From Bacteroidota bacterium (GTDB lineage: Bacteria > Bacteroidota > Ignavibacteria > Ignavibacteriales > Ignavibacteriaceae), in NCBI GenBank assembly GCA_021813585.1, contig JAKAJV010000014.1, forward strand, positions 1 to 42,812: DNA of 42,812 nt. Direction: 5' to 3'. A program made the translations under genes and the position numbers. The notes beneath the pieces were generated by a model. The model was given only the letters and a program-made list of their open reading frames with translations, was not told where the DNA came from and searched no databases. Each line of letters opens with the position of its first letter. Positions within the stretch are counted from its first letter, which is position 1. Of this stretch, positions 1 through 9,232 are shown in pieces.

Positions 1-2
1 TA

Positions 3-1082
3 GTATATACGAGGAAAGGCAACGGAGACTTTGATAACGGCACGCCGGTCAGTTATCCTTATGCGGAGTTTAGTAACCTGAGGCCGGGAGAGATATACAG
101 CTACAAAGTGACGGCAGTAAATAAAGGCGGAGAGAGTTTCCCGTCGGAGGTACTGTCGGTATGCAATATGGGAAACGGCAAGCCGGCAGTGTTAATAGTC
201 AACGGGTTTGATAGGGTATCCTCGCCGTCGACGGTAGAGAGTGCCGGCTACGTAGGATTTAATAACGAGAAGGACAGAGGAGTGCCGGACGGTTACGATA
301 TAAGCTACACCGGGAGGCAGTATAATTATGATTCGACCTCTGATTGGAAGACTAACGATGAGCCGGGCTGGGGCGCGAGCTACGCGAATTACGAGGACAA
401 AGTAATAGCCGGCAATACGCATGATTATCCATATATACATGGAGAATCGTTAATGTCAAACGGGTACTCATTTGTGAGTACGAGTGTTAAGTCTGTAATA
501 GACGGAGAGGTGGACATGGGCAAGTACAAGATGGTAGATATAATATTGGGAGAGCAGAGGAAGACGCATCAAGTAAGGCGTGAAGAAGAGGTCAAGAAGG
601 GAATAGAGTATAAGACAATGCCGGAGAGTCTGCAAGCGGAAATAAAAAAGTATTGCGAGGGAGGAGGAAAGGTATTCATAAGCGGAGCGTATGTAGGGAG
701 CGATTTGTTTAAGAATAGACCGGTGGATACGGCAGATGTAAGCTTTGCTAGGAACGTACTGAAATATACTCTTGATACATACAACGGTGGCAAGGAGGGA
801 GAAGTATATTCAAGCGATGGAGACTTTATGAGGAAGTATAGCGGATTTAGATACAACACAAAATTAAACGACAGCATATATGCGGTAGAGAATGCAGATG
901 CGATAGACGGAGTAAACGGTGGGGAAGTAATATTAAGGTATAAGGAAGACGAGTTCCCTGCGGCAACGGGCTACAAGGACAAATACGGAGTAGTAGTGTT
1001 CGGATTTCCGTTTGAGACAATAAACGGGGAGAAGGCAAGAGAAGAAGTTATGAAAGCCGTACTGAAGTATTTGGGAATATAG
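3..1082 (+). CDS. FN3-containing secreted protein, 3' part (xanthan-lyase/amidase-like group of Bacteroidota)
   Basis: The reading frame is open from the window edge, so the gene begins upstream; the first ATG (108) lies inside a fibronectin type III domain and is not a start. The visible part begins with the second half of an FN3 domain (motifs EIYSYKVTAVNKGGES), followed by a domain of about 290 residues beginning KPAVLIVNGFDR and containing EGGGKVFISGAYVGSDLF. This architecture resembles large Bacteroidota proteins annotated as xanthan lyase or N-acetylmuramoyl-L-alanine amidase; the catalytic part would be upstream and is not seen, so function is left open. There is no T9SS sorting tail; the protein ends VLKYLGI. 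Codons are strongly purine-ending (ATA, GTA, AGG, GGA), unlike the next gene. Confidence 0.75.
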   Translation, partial: VYTRKGNGDFDNGTPVSYPYAEFSNLRPGEIYSYKVTAVNKGGESFPSEVLSVCNMGNGKPAVLIVNGFDRVSSPSTVESAGYVGFNNEKDRGVPDGYDISYTGRQYNYDSTSDWKTNDEPGWGASYANYEDKVIAGNTHDYPYIHGESLMSNGYSFVSTSVKSVIDGEVDMGKYKMVDIILGEQRKTHQVRREEEVKKGIEYKTMPESLQAEIKKYCEGGGKVFISGAYVGSDLFKNRPVDTADVSFARNVLKYTLDTYNGGKEGEVYSSDGDFMRKYSGFRYNTKLNDSIYAVENADAIDGVNGGEVILRYKEDEFPAATGYKDKYGVVVFGFPFETINGEKAREEVMKAVLKYLGI

Positions 1083-1354
1083 AACGTTAATTATTATTCC
1101 GATGCTTATAGTTTTGTTTTATCTTAAAAAATTGTAACTTAGGTCTGAATTGGAGGGCAATAGTTTAAGATTAATTGATTGGGGTAGCTAAAATGCTGGG
1201 CCTAAAGATTCGCATTGTGCTTGCTTCATCCGAGGTTTCGGCAAAGAGGGTTGTTAACGAAAGGGTTGAAAGTTTTAATTTAAACCGAGTGCATCGTTCA
1301 TCCGCTATTATCCCCATCAATTTAAAATATATTAATCAATATAGGGGTTACTTT

Positions 1355-4138
1355 ATGAAAGCATCATTTAACTTTCTGTTCAGGGCATTCGTTCTCTTAT
1401 CATTCCTTATGCCTGTTTCTTTACTTGCTACAAACGTGCTTACGGTTCAGGATCCCGATTTATGGGGTACAAAGCCCGGCTATATTGACAAAGCTACGCT
1501 TGTAATAGAGCCGCACGGCGGGTATGTTGAGCAGTCGCTTTACCTTACTTATTCGGATCATAATCAATTTTCTTCGGGAAGGAAGCTGGAGATAGTTCAC
1601 AGGTTCGAGCTTCCCCAGGGCTCGGTTATAAACGACATGTGGCTGTGGATTGGCGATAGTGTTATGCAGGGCATACTTATGGATACGTGGACTGCCAGAT
1701 CGATTTACGACAGTATTGTTGTTGTTAAGAGAGACCCCGCATTTTTAACGCAGGATGGCAATCAATATGAGCTGCATATCTATCCGTTAGCGCCTGGAGG
1801 ACAAAGAAGGATTAAAATTACTTTTATTACGCCCACAAAGTGGTTCGGCAATATTGCAACTGCGCCGGTACCGTTAAGTTTACTAAATTCAAATAATGCA
1901 TCAATCAAGCCGCTGGAAATTTTCTTTAAAGAAAGCAGCGATGATTGGGGGGACCCATCGCTGCTCGAAATTCCCAAAGCAAGCTTCCAGCCGTTTGTTG
2001 ATACCCTGGGCTACCTATATAAATATTATAAGATTGATGATACGGGTAATCTGCAGAGCTTGAACCTTCAGTTTGAGACTAGCTTTACCGAAGGTTATTT
2101 CTTTAACGGCTACCGCAAGAACAACGATTATACCTACTTCCAGTTGGGAATTACTCCGGGAGACTTTTTTAATTTAAAAACCGACACAACATCCCGCAAA
2201 TATTTAATCGGCATAGATCTGAGCGGATCGTATAATAAGGACTATTCGTTGCTCATCCCGAATCTGAAAACGGTATTGAAATCTGTTCTTAAACCTACCG
2301 ACCGGTTCGATATAATTATTGCCGGGAACAACATGATGCAGGAAATTTCCAACTCATGGATGCCTGCAACGCCGCAGGCCATAGACGGGGTGTTGAACGA
2401 ATTTCTAACTACCGATCTGGCCGACTCAATTAAGAGTACATATCTCCCGAATATTGTTTATTGCGATAAAGACGCCTCAAACGGCTGGCAGTTCCCGGGT
2501 ATTAACCAGTATGTTGCGGTTATTAACTCTCCGGATATACTTACAGCCTCGGCTTATTTCGGAATAGCAAATATAATAGCAGCCTACAGGCATGGATTTG
2601 ATGATCCTATGTCAGCTTCCACATTTAATGAAATTTTACCGTCTCTTAATAATTTCTTCAGCGGCGGCGGACGCCTTCTAAGCTACTATGATTATAACCG
2701 CAACGGGCGGGAGCTTCTGGCTTCTCATTATATAAACGGATTAACTACCCTCGCAGTAACTCACGGGCCCGTAAAATTGTACCGGAATTTAAACGGCAAT
2801 ATCGGCAGCTATTTTCCTGAAAGCTTGACTCACGAGTCTTCATACTTCCTGGCGTATAACGACAGCAGTGTTAAAGTAGAATTAATGGACCAGCTGGGAA
2901 GGCCGGCGGTAATTTCTAAAAAAATAGGCAACGGTCTTTTAGTAGTTTCCGGCATTTGGCAGCTTACCGACGACGGCGCGATGAAAACTATCCTGGATAT
3001 ACCGCTGCTCGGGTTAAATTTGTCTTCAAAATATTTCCAATTAAAACAGCTTCTAGATACGATTAAAACCCGTTATAATTCCGGTCGTTTTGACAAAGTA
3101 CTTTTATTCAGTAATTCCGACTCTCTCTTTCAAATGTATGATGCGGCTTCTTTTGTAAATTCCTATTTAAAGGGTTTTAAGAATGATAAGCCCGTTTTCA
3201 ACACGATAAATCTTTTGGACGCCAACAGTTTTATACCGCCCTCAGTTTCGGAGAACAACGTTAATTACTATGGAAGCGGTTACCTTGAAAAAGTTTTGTC
3301 TGATTCTACCAAAGGACTCCATTTTGAAACCCACACGAATGATTGGAAATACATTGCGTCGGTACTTTCACCCAATTCGCTTCCGGTTAACGAAAGCTTT
3401 ACACTTACTCCTTCCGGCGATACGGTAAATTCCAGGGTAATCGAATTGAGAGAAGTTAATCCGGTTAAGAACGATCCGAACAAACCGATGTTCTTTATCG
3501 GCTCAACAACAGCAAAGGACAGCATTGAGTTTGATGTTTCTGCAAAATACCAGGGCGACACTCAAATAAGAACGAGACATTTAAGTCTGCAGATTGACAG
3601 GGATACTACGGCAGCAAGGAACGGGATAATTACCGCGATGCTGGGTAATGAAAAGCTGAAAGACCTGTTTGCAACCGCAAGCTACGATACCGCGGCTATT
3701 GTAAGCCTTGCAATGCAGTACCGCTTGCTGTGCGATTATACAGCGTTCCTTGCGCTCGAGCCGAACGATACAATCCACTTCCTGCACAATCCGAACGATG
3801 AAGGCGGATATTCAACATCCATTAATAATAGTAATAGTAAGGAAGATACGTTAAGCATTGATATCTACCCGAATCCGTTCAACATCCAGACGTCAATTGT
3901 ACTTAACATAAAATCGCCTTCCAATATAAGGCTGGAGGTGTATAATATACTCGGCCAGCTTGTAAAAGTAATTGCGGAATCCGATTTGCTAAGCGGGAAA
4001 AAAATTTATATGTGGAATGCTCAGAACTCTTACAACCAAACAGTAAGCAGCGGAATTTATTTTGTTAGAGCGGTAGTAAAAGAGAATGCAACAGGCAAGA
4101 CTTATGTTATGATGAAAAAGATGATATTGTTGAAATAA
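1355..4138 (+). CDS. VIT/VWA-domain surface protein with T9SS C-terminal sorting domain
   Basis: The start at 1355 is chosen over an upstream in-frame alternative at 1175 because it opens directly on a signal peptide (MKASFNFLFRAFVLLSFL...LLAT). Mature residues about 40-160 look like a vault/inter-alpha-trypsin (VIT) domain (EIVHRFELPQGSVINDMWLW, then TARSIYDSIV and PLAPGGQRRIKITF). A von Willebrand A-like domain follows with a MIDAS-type D288-L-S-G-S motif. The C-terminal ~85 residues form a T9SS type A sorting domain (YPNPFN, then SSGIYFVRAVV and MKKMILLK), so export across the outer membrane by T9SS is expected. The length is 927 aa. VIT-VWA proteins are usually adhesion or surface-assembly factors; the exact role is unknown. 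The gene stands alone, followed by a hairpin. Confidence 0.85.
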   Translation: MKASFNFLFRAFVLLSFLMPVSLLATNVLTVQDPDLWGTKPGYIDKATLVIEPHGGYVEQSLYLTYSDHNQFSSGRKLEIVHRFELPQGSVINDMWLWIGDSVMQGILMDTWTARSIYDSIVVVKRDPAFLTQDGNQYELHIYPLAPGGQRRIKITFITPTKWFGNIATAPVPLSLLNSNNASIKPLEIFFKESSDDWGDPSLLEIPKASFQPFVDTLGYLYKYYKIDDTGNLQSLNLQFETSFTEGYFFNGYRKNNDYTYFQLGITPGDFFNLKTDTTSRKYLIGIDLSGSYNKDYSLLIPNLKTVLKSVLKPTDRFDIIIAGNNMMQEISNSWMPATPQAIDGVLNEFLTTDLADSIKSTYLPNIVYCDKDASNGWQFPGINQYVAVINSPDILTASAYFGIANIIAAYRHGFDDPMSASTFNEILPSLNNFFSGGGRLLSYYDYNRNGRELLASHYINGLTTLAVTHGPVKLYRNLNGNIGSYFPESLTHESSYFLAYNDSSVKVELMDQLGRPAVISKKIGNGLLVVSGIWQLTDDGAMKTILDIPLLGLNLSSKYFQLKQLLDTIKTRYNSGRFDKVLLFSNSDSLFQMYDAASFVNSYLKGFKNDKPVFNTINLLDANSFIPPSVSENNVNYYGSGYLEKVLSDSTKGLHFETHTNDWKYIASVLSPNSLPVNESFTLTPSGDTVNSRVIELREVNPVKNDPNKPMFFIGSTTAKDSIEFDVSAKYQGDTQIRTRHLSLQIDRDTTAARNGIITAMLGNEKLKDLFATASYDTAAIVSLAMQYRLLCDYTAFLALEPNDTIHFLHNPNDEGGYSTSINNSNSKEDTLSIDIYPNPFNIQTSIVLNIKSPSNIRLEVYNILGQLVKVIAESDLLSGKKIYMWNAQNSYNQTVSSGIYFVRAVVKENATGKTYVMMKKMILLK

Positions 4139-4154
4139 AATTGGCCGGCGGTTT

Positions 4155-4199
4155 GACTTCGAGGCGACAGATAGAATACTGTTTGCCGTCCTCGAAGTC
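4155..4199 (+). terminator. nested inverted repeat, likely terminator
   Basis: A perfect 10-bp dyad, GACTTCGAGG (4155-4164) and CCTCGAAGTC (4190-4199), encloses a second small stem ACAG (4167-4170)/CTGT (4179-4182). It starts 16 nt after the stop of the VIT/VWA gene and is followed by a T run about 15 nt downstream (near 4211). Factor-independent termination is plausible, but the T run is not immediately adjacent, so a processing or mobile palindrome is also possible. Confidence 0.5.
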
Positions 4200-4257
4200 T
4201 AAGCCTGCAGATTTTTTGTGATCGAACTTTTTAAGCATTCATTCAAAAGGAGGAAAT

Positions 4258-4479
4258 ATGTTTAGCAGCATCGGTATAGGCGAAATAGTTGTAATTCTTT
4301 TCATACTGCTGCCGGTTATACTATTGGTTATTTCGCTGACGGATATTTTAAAACACGACTTTGAAGGGAACAACAAGATCATCTGGGTATTTGTAGTAGC
4401 CGTGCTTCCGGTAATCGGATCGATCCTGTACTTTGCAATCGGCAGGGGACAAAAAATTGCAAGCGGCAGGAAACTTTAG
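4258..4479 (+). CDS. PLDc_N domain membrane protein
   Basis: This 73-aa protein has two hydrophobic segments (about residues 8-27 and 43-62). It matches the phospholipase D-nuclease N-terminal (PLDc_N) pattern: a hydrophobic helix, a polar D-I-L-K-H-D-F connection, then IIWVFVVAVLPVIGSILYFAIGR. A strong ribosome binding site (AGGAGG) precedes the ATG by a few bases. Stand-alone proteins of this type are common small inner-membrane proteins of unknown role; cardiolipin synthases carry the same module. The next gene (TMEM175-type) begins 65 nt downstream on the same strand, so co-transcription is possible. Confidence 0.8.
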   Translation: MFSSIGIGEIVVILFILLPVILLVISLTDILKHDFEGNNKIIWVFVVAVLPVIGSILYFAIGRGQKIASGRKL

Positions 4480-4544
4480 ATCATCTTTTTAGAACGATAG
4501 GCTCAAAATCTTTTTTTTAATTTGTAAACAAGAGACGGAGTGTT

Positions 4545-5135
4545 ATGGGAAAGAACCGGCTGGAAGCGTTTAGCGACGGCGTGCTTGCAATAATAATTAC
4601 GATTATGGTGCTGGAGCTTAAAGTACCCAAAGGCGCGGATCTGCAATCGCTGCTTACTCTGTGGCCTGTATTCCTTAGCTATGTTTTAAGCTTTATATAT
4701 CTTGGCATTTACTGGAACAACCACCACCATATGCTTCACACAATAAAGGTGGTAAGCGGGGCTATTCTGTGGGCAAACCTGCACCTCCTGTTTTGGCTGT
4801 CGCTGGTTCCGTTTGTTACAGGCTGGATGGGAGAGAACCAATTTGCGCCAGGACCGACTGCACTGTACGGTGCGGTACTGTTGATGGCCGCATTAGCATA
4901 CTGGATTTTGCAAAAAGCTATTTTGAAAAAGCAGGGGCGCAGTTCCATCCTGGCAACTGCTATAGGTAAGGATTTTAAAGGAAAGATTTCACCGGTTATT
5001 TATGCGGCTGCAATACCGCTGGCTTTTGTAAACCAGTGGATTGCCGGAGGCCTGTACGTTATTGTGGCGCTTATGTGGCTTGTGCCGGACAGGCGAATTG
5101 AAAAAGTTTTGTTTGATCATAATGAAAATGAATGA
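4545..5135 (+). CDS. TMEM175-family (DUF1211) potassium-channel-like membrane protein
   Basis: The N-terminus has the family signature R-L-E-A-F-S-D-G-V-L-A-I followed by ITIMVLELKVP, typical of bacterial TMEM175 proteins, in which the FSDG helix lines the ion pathway. The length of 196 aa and about six hydrophobic segments fit the single-repeat bacterial form, known to assemble as a tetrameric K+-permeable channel. WNNHHHMLH, after the second membrane segment, is also typical. An RBS-like GACGGAG lies just before the ATG. The family is certain; ion specificity is inferred from studied relatives. Confidence 0.88.
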   Translation: MGKNRLEAFSDGVLAIIITIMVLELKVPKGADLQSLLTLWPVFLSYVLSFIYLGIYWNNHHHMLHTIKVVSGAILWANLHLLFWLSLVPFVTGWMGENQFAPGPTALYGAVLLMAALAYWILQKAILKKQGRSSILATAIGKDFKGKISPVIYAAAIPLAFVNQWIAGGLYVIVALMWLVPDRRIEKVLFDHNENE

Positions 5136-5333
5136 TGCTTTTATTCTGCTGTGGTGTTAAATACCACAATAGGTAAATCAAAACTTTTATAATTTTCTTA
5201 AAAATCTTTAAGGCCGAAATGACTGCTGCGAATCCGGGAATCGTGACCGACAAAATCGTCATAGGCATGATTAACTTAAAAAAATCAATTCGCCGGATTC
5301 TCTATCTTATTCAATTAAAGCAAGGAGACCGCA

Positions 5334-7466
5334 ATGAAACAAACCGTGAATTTCCTTTTTATTCCTTTTTTAATAATTATTCTTGCAGGCTGCAGTTCCA
5401 AACCGTACAGCAGCCCGCCAAAGACCGCAAAGGACAATATTACCGAAAACTACTTCGGCACCACGGTCCCCGATCCGTACCGCTGGCTGGAAAACGCATC
5501 ATCACCGGAAGTTAAGAAGTGGATAGACGAACAGAATAAATACACGGATAAAGTTTTATCAAGCTATCCGGAAGGAAAAGCCTTAGCAAAGCGGATAGAG
5601 GAATTAGCCACAACATCAACCGAGCAGTTCGCCCCCGAGCTGATTAACAGCAAGCTGTTCTTTATGCAGTTTACACCACCGCAGGCTCAGCCGGTTGTTG
5701 CATACAAGGAGTGGCCGGACGGAAAAGAAACCGTGTTAATTGATCCGAACAAAACAGGAACGAGCGAAGCGATAACCGGGTTCTGGCCATCCTCAAAAGG
5801 GAATTATGTTGCATACGGAACCGCCTTTGGCGGCAGCGAAGCCACAACAATTCATGTAATGAATGTAAAGACCGGGAAAGATTTGTCCGAGGCTTTGCCT
5901 TACGCGGGTGGGGGAACAACGTCGCCCGGTGTGGTTTGGGACCAGAATGAAAGCGGCTTTACATACGTTAGATTACCGATGCCGGGCACAGTACCGGAGG
6001 GCAGCCTGCAATTTTTTGCCGCTCTTTATCACCACGTGCTCGGGCATCCGGCTAAGGATGACAAACTGGTCTTCGGTAAAGATTTATCCAAAGTGGCCGA
6101 GTATACTTTTATAACCTCGCCCGGCTCTAAGCATGCAGCTATGTTCGTCCACTTCGGAGACGGCAATCCCGATTATGTTTATGTAAGAGAAGACGCCGGA
6201 GTATGGAAAGAAGTTCTTAACGATAAAGCCAATGTACGCGTAGCCTCCGAAGTTAATTCCGGTGCATGCTGGGACGGCGATAACCTGCTGGTTATTTCCT
6301 ATGAGAATGCGCCGCTTGGAAAACTGCTTTCAATTTCACCGGACGGTAAATCAAAAGTTTTATTGCAGCAGGGAAATTGGGCATACAACGCAGTGTCGCC
6401 TGTTAAAGGCGGTTTCTTAATAAAGTCCGTTCTCGGGCCGGATTGGAAGATTGATCAGTATGACAGCCAAGGCAAATTTGTTAGAGCAATTGATCTGCCC
6501 AAGAGCGGCATAGGCATAGGATCGATTGCTTCTTCAAGTCAGTCCGATAAGGCGTTGATAACTTATTCCGGATGGACATTCCCGGAAAGATGGGTTCAGT
6601 ACAATTCTGCGAATGGTAATTTAAAAACAATTTTTGAAGTTAAGCCCGCTGCAGATTACTCAAAGGTTAAGTTCAGTGTATTTGATGCCGTATCTAAAGA
6701 CGGGACAAAAATTCCTGTTACAATACTTTTTATGGACGGCGTTGCGCCCAACGGCAAGCGCCCGACTATTGTTTACGGCTACGGCGGATTCGGCATTCCT
6801 ACCGAGCCCGGCTTTGTAGGCTCCTACCTTGCCTGGCTAGAGAACGGCGGCGTTCTTGCATATGCAAACATTCGAGGCGGAGGAGAGTTCGGCGAAGGAT
6901 GGCATGAAGCCGGTATGCTTGATAAGAAACAAAACGTATTCGACGATATGTTTGCGGCTGCCGAAGCAATGGTAAAGAATAATTGGACAGATAAAGATCA
7001 TCTGGGTATTCTCGGCGGATCCAACGGCGGACTGTTAATGGGCGCAGAGCTTACCCAGCACCCGGATGTCTTTAAGGCTGTAGTAAGCTTTGTGGGAATT
7101 TATGATATGCTGCGCGCAGAGCTCTTCCCAAACGGGCAGTATAACATAAGCGAATACGGCACTTCGATCAAAGAGCCCGACTTTAAATGGCTGTATGCAT
7201 ATTCACCGTATCATAATGTAAAACCTGGTACAGATTACCCGGCCGTGCTTTTAGAAACCGGCGTAAACGATCCGCGCGTAGCCCCGTGGCAATCGAGAAA
7301 ATTTGCCGCGGCTCTTCAAGCTGCAACAGTATCCGGTAACCCCGTATTGCTTTTAACAAGAATGAACGAGGGACACGGTGTAACCGCTTCCTTTAGCCAG
7401 CGCGTGGGTAATACTGCTGCGGCATTAACATTCTTTGCGCATCAATTGGGCTTAAAGGTTAAATGA
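5334..7466 (+). CDS. prolyl oligopeptidase family serine peptidase (S9A), lipoprotein
   Basis: This 710-aa protein begins with a lipoprotein signal peptide (IIILAGC, lipidated Cys at about residue 20). A seven-bladed propeller-type N-terminal half begins with DPYRWLE, the classic S9A entry motif. The C-terminal alpha/beta-hydrolase domain carries the full triad: Ser563 in G-G-S-N-G-G, Asp646 in G-V-N-D-P-R-V, and His681 in N-E-G-H-G. The RGGGEFGEGWHEAG segment is also diagnostic. The predicted role is cleavage after proline in short peptides, anchored at an envelope membrane. Its stop overlaps the start of the methyltransferase by 4 nt (ATGA), indicating translational coupling. The length matches the family. 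Confidence 0.93.
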   Translation: MKQTVNFLFIPFLIIILAGCSSKPYSSPPKTAKDNITENYFGTTVPDPYRWLENASSPEVKKWIDEQNKYTDKVLSSYPEGKALAKRIEELATTSTEQFAPELINSKLFFMQFTPPQAQPVVAYKEWPDGKETVLIDPNKTGTSEAITGFWPSSKGNYVAYGTAFGGSEATTIHVMNVKTGKDLSEALPYAGGGTTSPGVVWDQNESGFTYVRLPMPGTVPEGSLQFFAALYHHVLGHPAKDDKLVFGKDLSKVAEYTFITSPGSKHAAMFVHFGDGNPDYVYVREDAGVWKEVLNDKANVRVASEVNSGACWDGDNLLVISYENAPLGKLLSISPDGKSKVLLQQGNWAYNAVSPVKGGFLIKSVLGPDWKIDQYDSQGKFVRAIDLPKSGIGIGSIASSSQSDKALITYSGWTFPERWVQYNSANGNLKTIFEVKPAADYSKVKFSVFDAVSKDGTKIPVTILFMDGVAPNGKRPTIVYGYGGFGIPTEPGFVGSYLAWLENGGVLAYANIRGGGEFGEGWHEAGMLDKKQNVFDDMFAAAEAMVKNNWTDKDHLGILGGSNGGLLMGAELTQHPDVFKAVVSFVGIYDMLRAELFPNGQYNISEYGTSIKEPDFKWLYAYSPYHNVKPGTDYPAVLLETGVNDPRVAPWQSRKFAAALQAATVSGNPVLLLTRMNEGHGVTASFSQRVGNTAAALTFFAHQLGLKVK

Positions 7467-8101
7467 AAATGAAAGACGAGCAGAAACATATTCAATTAAA
7501 TGAAGAGAAGTGGGACAAATGGGCAAAGACCCTTGACGGCCAAGGATGGAGGTATGAATTTTTAAGGCGTGCACAGCAGGGCGTTGTCTCACTGCTCGAT
7601 TTAAGAGGGGGAATAAAAATTCTGGATATCGGATGCGGCACCGGCTGGGCGTTAAAGCTGGCCGCCGATCTGATTAACAACAACGGATCGTTTTACGGCG
7701 TAGACCTTTCGCTTAAGATGATTGAGAAGGCTGAAGAGAATTTTAAAGGGAACGGCAATTTCCATTTCATAAGTGCCAACGCCGAGTCAATTCCTTTAGA
7801 AGATAATTTCTTCGATATAATAATTTGCACAAATTCTTTCCATCATTATCTTAATCCGCTTAAAGCGATGGAAGAGATGAAGAGACTGTTAAGAGCCGGC
7901 GGCAAAGCTTACATCCTCGATCCAACTGCCGATAGCATCTTCATCAAGGCGATTGATAAGATTATAAAATGGCTTGAGCCGGAACATGTTAAGATGTACA
8001 GCACCGAAGAATTCCGGAAAATGTTTGCGAGCGCAGGATTGAAATATAAACGGACGGAGATTGTTCAGCCCAAGCAGAAGGTACATATAGCAGAAAAATA
8101 A
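7463..8101 (+). CDS. class I SAM-dependent methyltransferase
   Basis: This 212-aa protein has a methyltransferase motif I, ILDIGCGTGWALKLA (about residues 50-64), an acidic residue after the second strand (GVDLSLKMIEKA), and post-motifs DIIICTNSFHHY and LLRAGGKAYILDP, as in the UbiE/Methyltransf_11 group. The substrate cannot be read from sequence. The start overlaps the stop of the upstream peptidase by 4 nt; a second ATG two codons later (7469) is an equally possible start. It converges with the metallophosphoesterase gene, leaving only 11 nt between the stops. Confidence 0.85.
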   Translation: MKMKDEQKHIQLNEEKWDKWAKTLDGQGWRYEFLRRAQQGVVSLLDLRGGIKILDIGCGTGWALKLAADLINNNGSFYGVDLSLKMIEKAEENFKGNGNFHFISANAESIPLEDNFFDIIICTNSFHHYLNPLKAMEEMKRLLRAGGKAYILDPTADSIFIKAIDKIIKWLEPEHVKMYSTEEFRKMFASAGLKYKRTEIVQPKQKVHIAEK

Positions 8102-8112
8102 TTTAAGAGCAA

Positions 8113-9030
8113 TCAGATAGTTACGGTGTTCAGCATTCCAAGTGAAAAAACCTGGGGATACAATAGCTGCGGTATCTTTTGGATGTCTATCTTTAGTGCA
8201 GCGCGGTCGGTATCAAAGAAATTAATTTGATTTTGACTTTGAAGGCCGTTTTTAAAGCTTCCGCCGGCATTTAAAAATCTAACTCCCTTTTTATAGTACT
8301 CGGATGTTTCGTGGTAGTGCCCGTGAAGCACAAGGTCTATATTAAAGCTGTTAAACAGTTCGAGCAGCTTACCTTTTGTTCTAAGCTTCATTGTCTGTTT
8401 TTCGATAATTTGCCAAACGCTGCCTAGGCGGTTTTCATGCGGCAGTTTATTATCCTTAAAATGGTGGTGAATAAGAACCAGCTTAGTCCTGCAGCTTGCA
8501 AACGTTTTAAGCAGCCCGGCAAATTCGTTAAGCTGGCCGACTTCTATTTCACCGTTTGATGCGAATATATTTTTCGCCTTTGAATAACCGGCAACGGAAT
8601 TTAGTCCGATAATCAAGACATCGTCTATAACTTTTGCATAAGGAAAAATTTTGCCGGGAGAAATATAGCTGCAGCCTTTAAACGACTCGGAAAAATAATC
8701 ATAGAACTCCATTACCCTGCGGTTATAGTCTATTGCTTCGCAGCGCTTGATAAAATTCAGAAGATCGTTAACAGTTAGAACTCCGCCGAAGATATCATGA
8801 TTGCCGATAACCAGTGAAAGCCTGTCGGAAGATAGGAAGCCGGCTTGCTTTAATACTTTTCTTAGAAGTTCAAAATCATAAGGATCGGGGTTCTCCACAA
8901 GGTCGCCGGTAATTAACAGGTGGTCTACTCTGCTTTTGTTGCAGTATCGAAGTAAGTTTTCAATACCGGACAGGCTGGAATTCCTGAAAAAGGTAGTGAA
9001 GTGAATGTCGGAAAGATGCGCAATTTTCAT
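8113..9030 (-). CDS. calcineurin-like metallophosphoesterase
   Basis: The start at 9030 is preferred because it opens on the canonical MKIAHLSDIHF; a start at 9051 would add seven basic residues not usual for the family. All metal-binding blocks are visible in order: D-x-H (SDIHF), GDLVENP, GNHD, HHHF and GHYHE. The length of 305 aa fits stand-alone members related to the Icc/CpdA-type phosphoesterases. The substrate (cyclic nucleotide, phospholipid or other) cannot be decided. There is no signal peptide, so it is probably cytoplasmic. It has no co-directional partner nearby. Confidence 0.87.
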   Translation of the reverse strand: MKIAHLSDIHFTTFFRNSSLSGIENLLRYCNKSRVDHLLITGDLVENPDPYDFELLRKVLKQAGFLSSDRLSLVIGNHDIFGGVLTVNDLLNFIKRCEAIDYNRRVMEFYDYFSESFKGCSYISPGKIFPYAKVIDDVLIIGLNSVAGYSKAKNIFASNGEIEVGQLNEFAGLLKTFASCRTKLVLIHHHFKDNKLPHENRLGSVWQIIEKQTMKLRTKGKLLELFNSFNIDLVLHGHYHETSEYYKKGVRFLNAGGSFKNGLQSQNQINFFDTDRAALKIDIQKIPQLLYPQVFSLGMLNTVTI

Positions 9031-9232
9031 ATGGTATTTTCTTAACCGCATTACGGCGGACGATTCATTGACCGGAATATTTTCAAGACAAAGCTAAATA
9101 AGAATATGTAAACCGTATGTTAACTGCGCCAACAAAATACAATTGGGTGACGGCCAATAAATTTACCGGATGAATATTTCTTAGTATCATCATTTCATCT
9201 GATCAAATAATAAATTGAAGACAAGGGAGACT

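Noticed and set aside
1175-1354. N-terminal extension of the VIT/VWA protein
   Set aside because: The extension is not conserved in character and would bury the signal peptide that begins at 1355.
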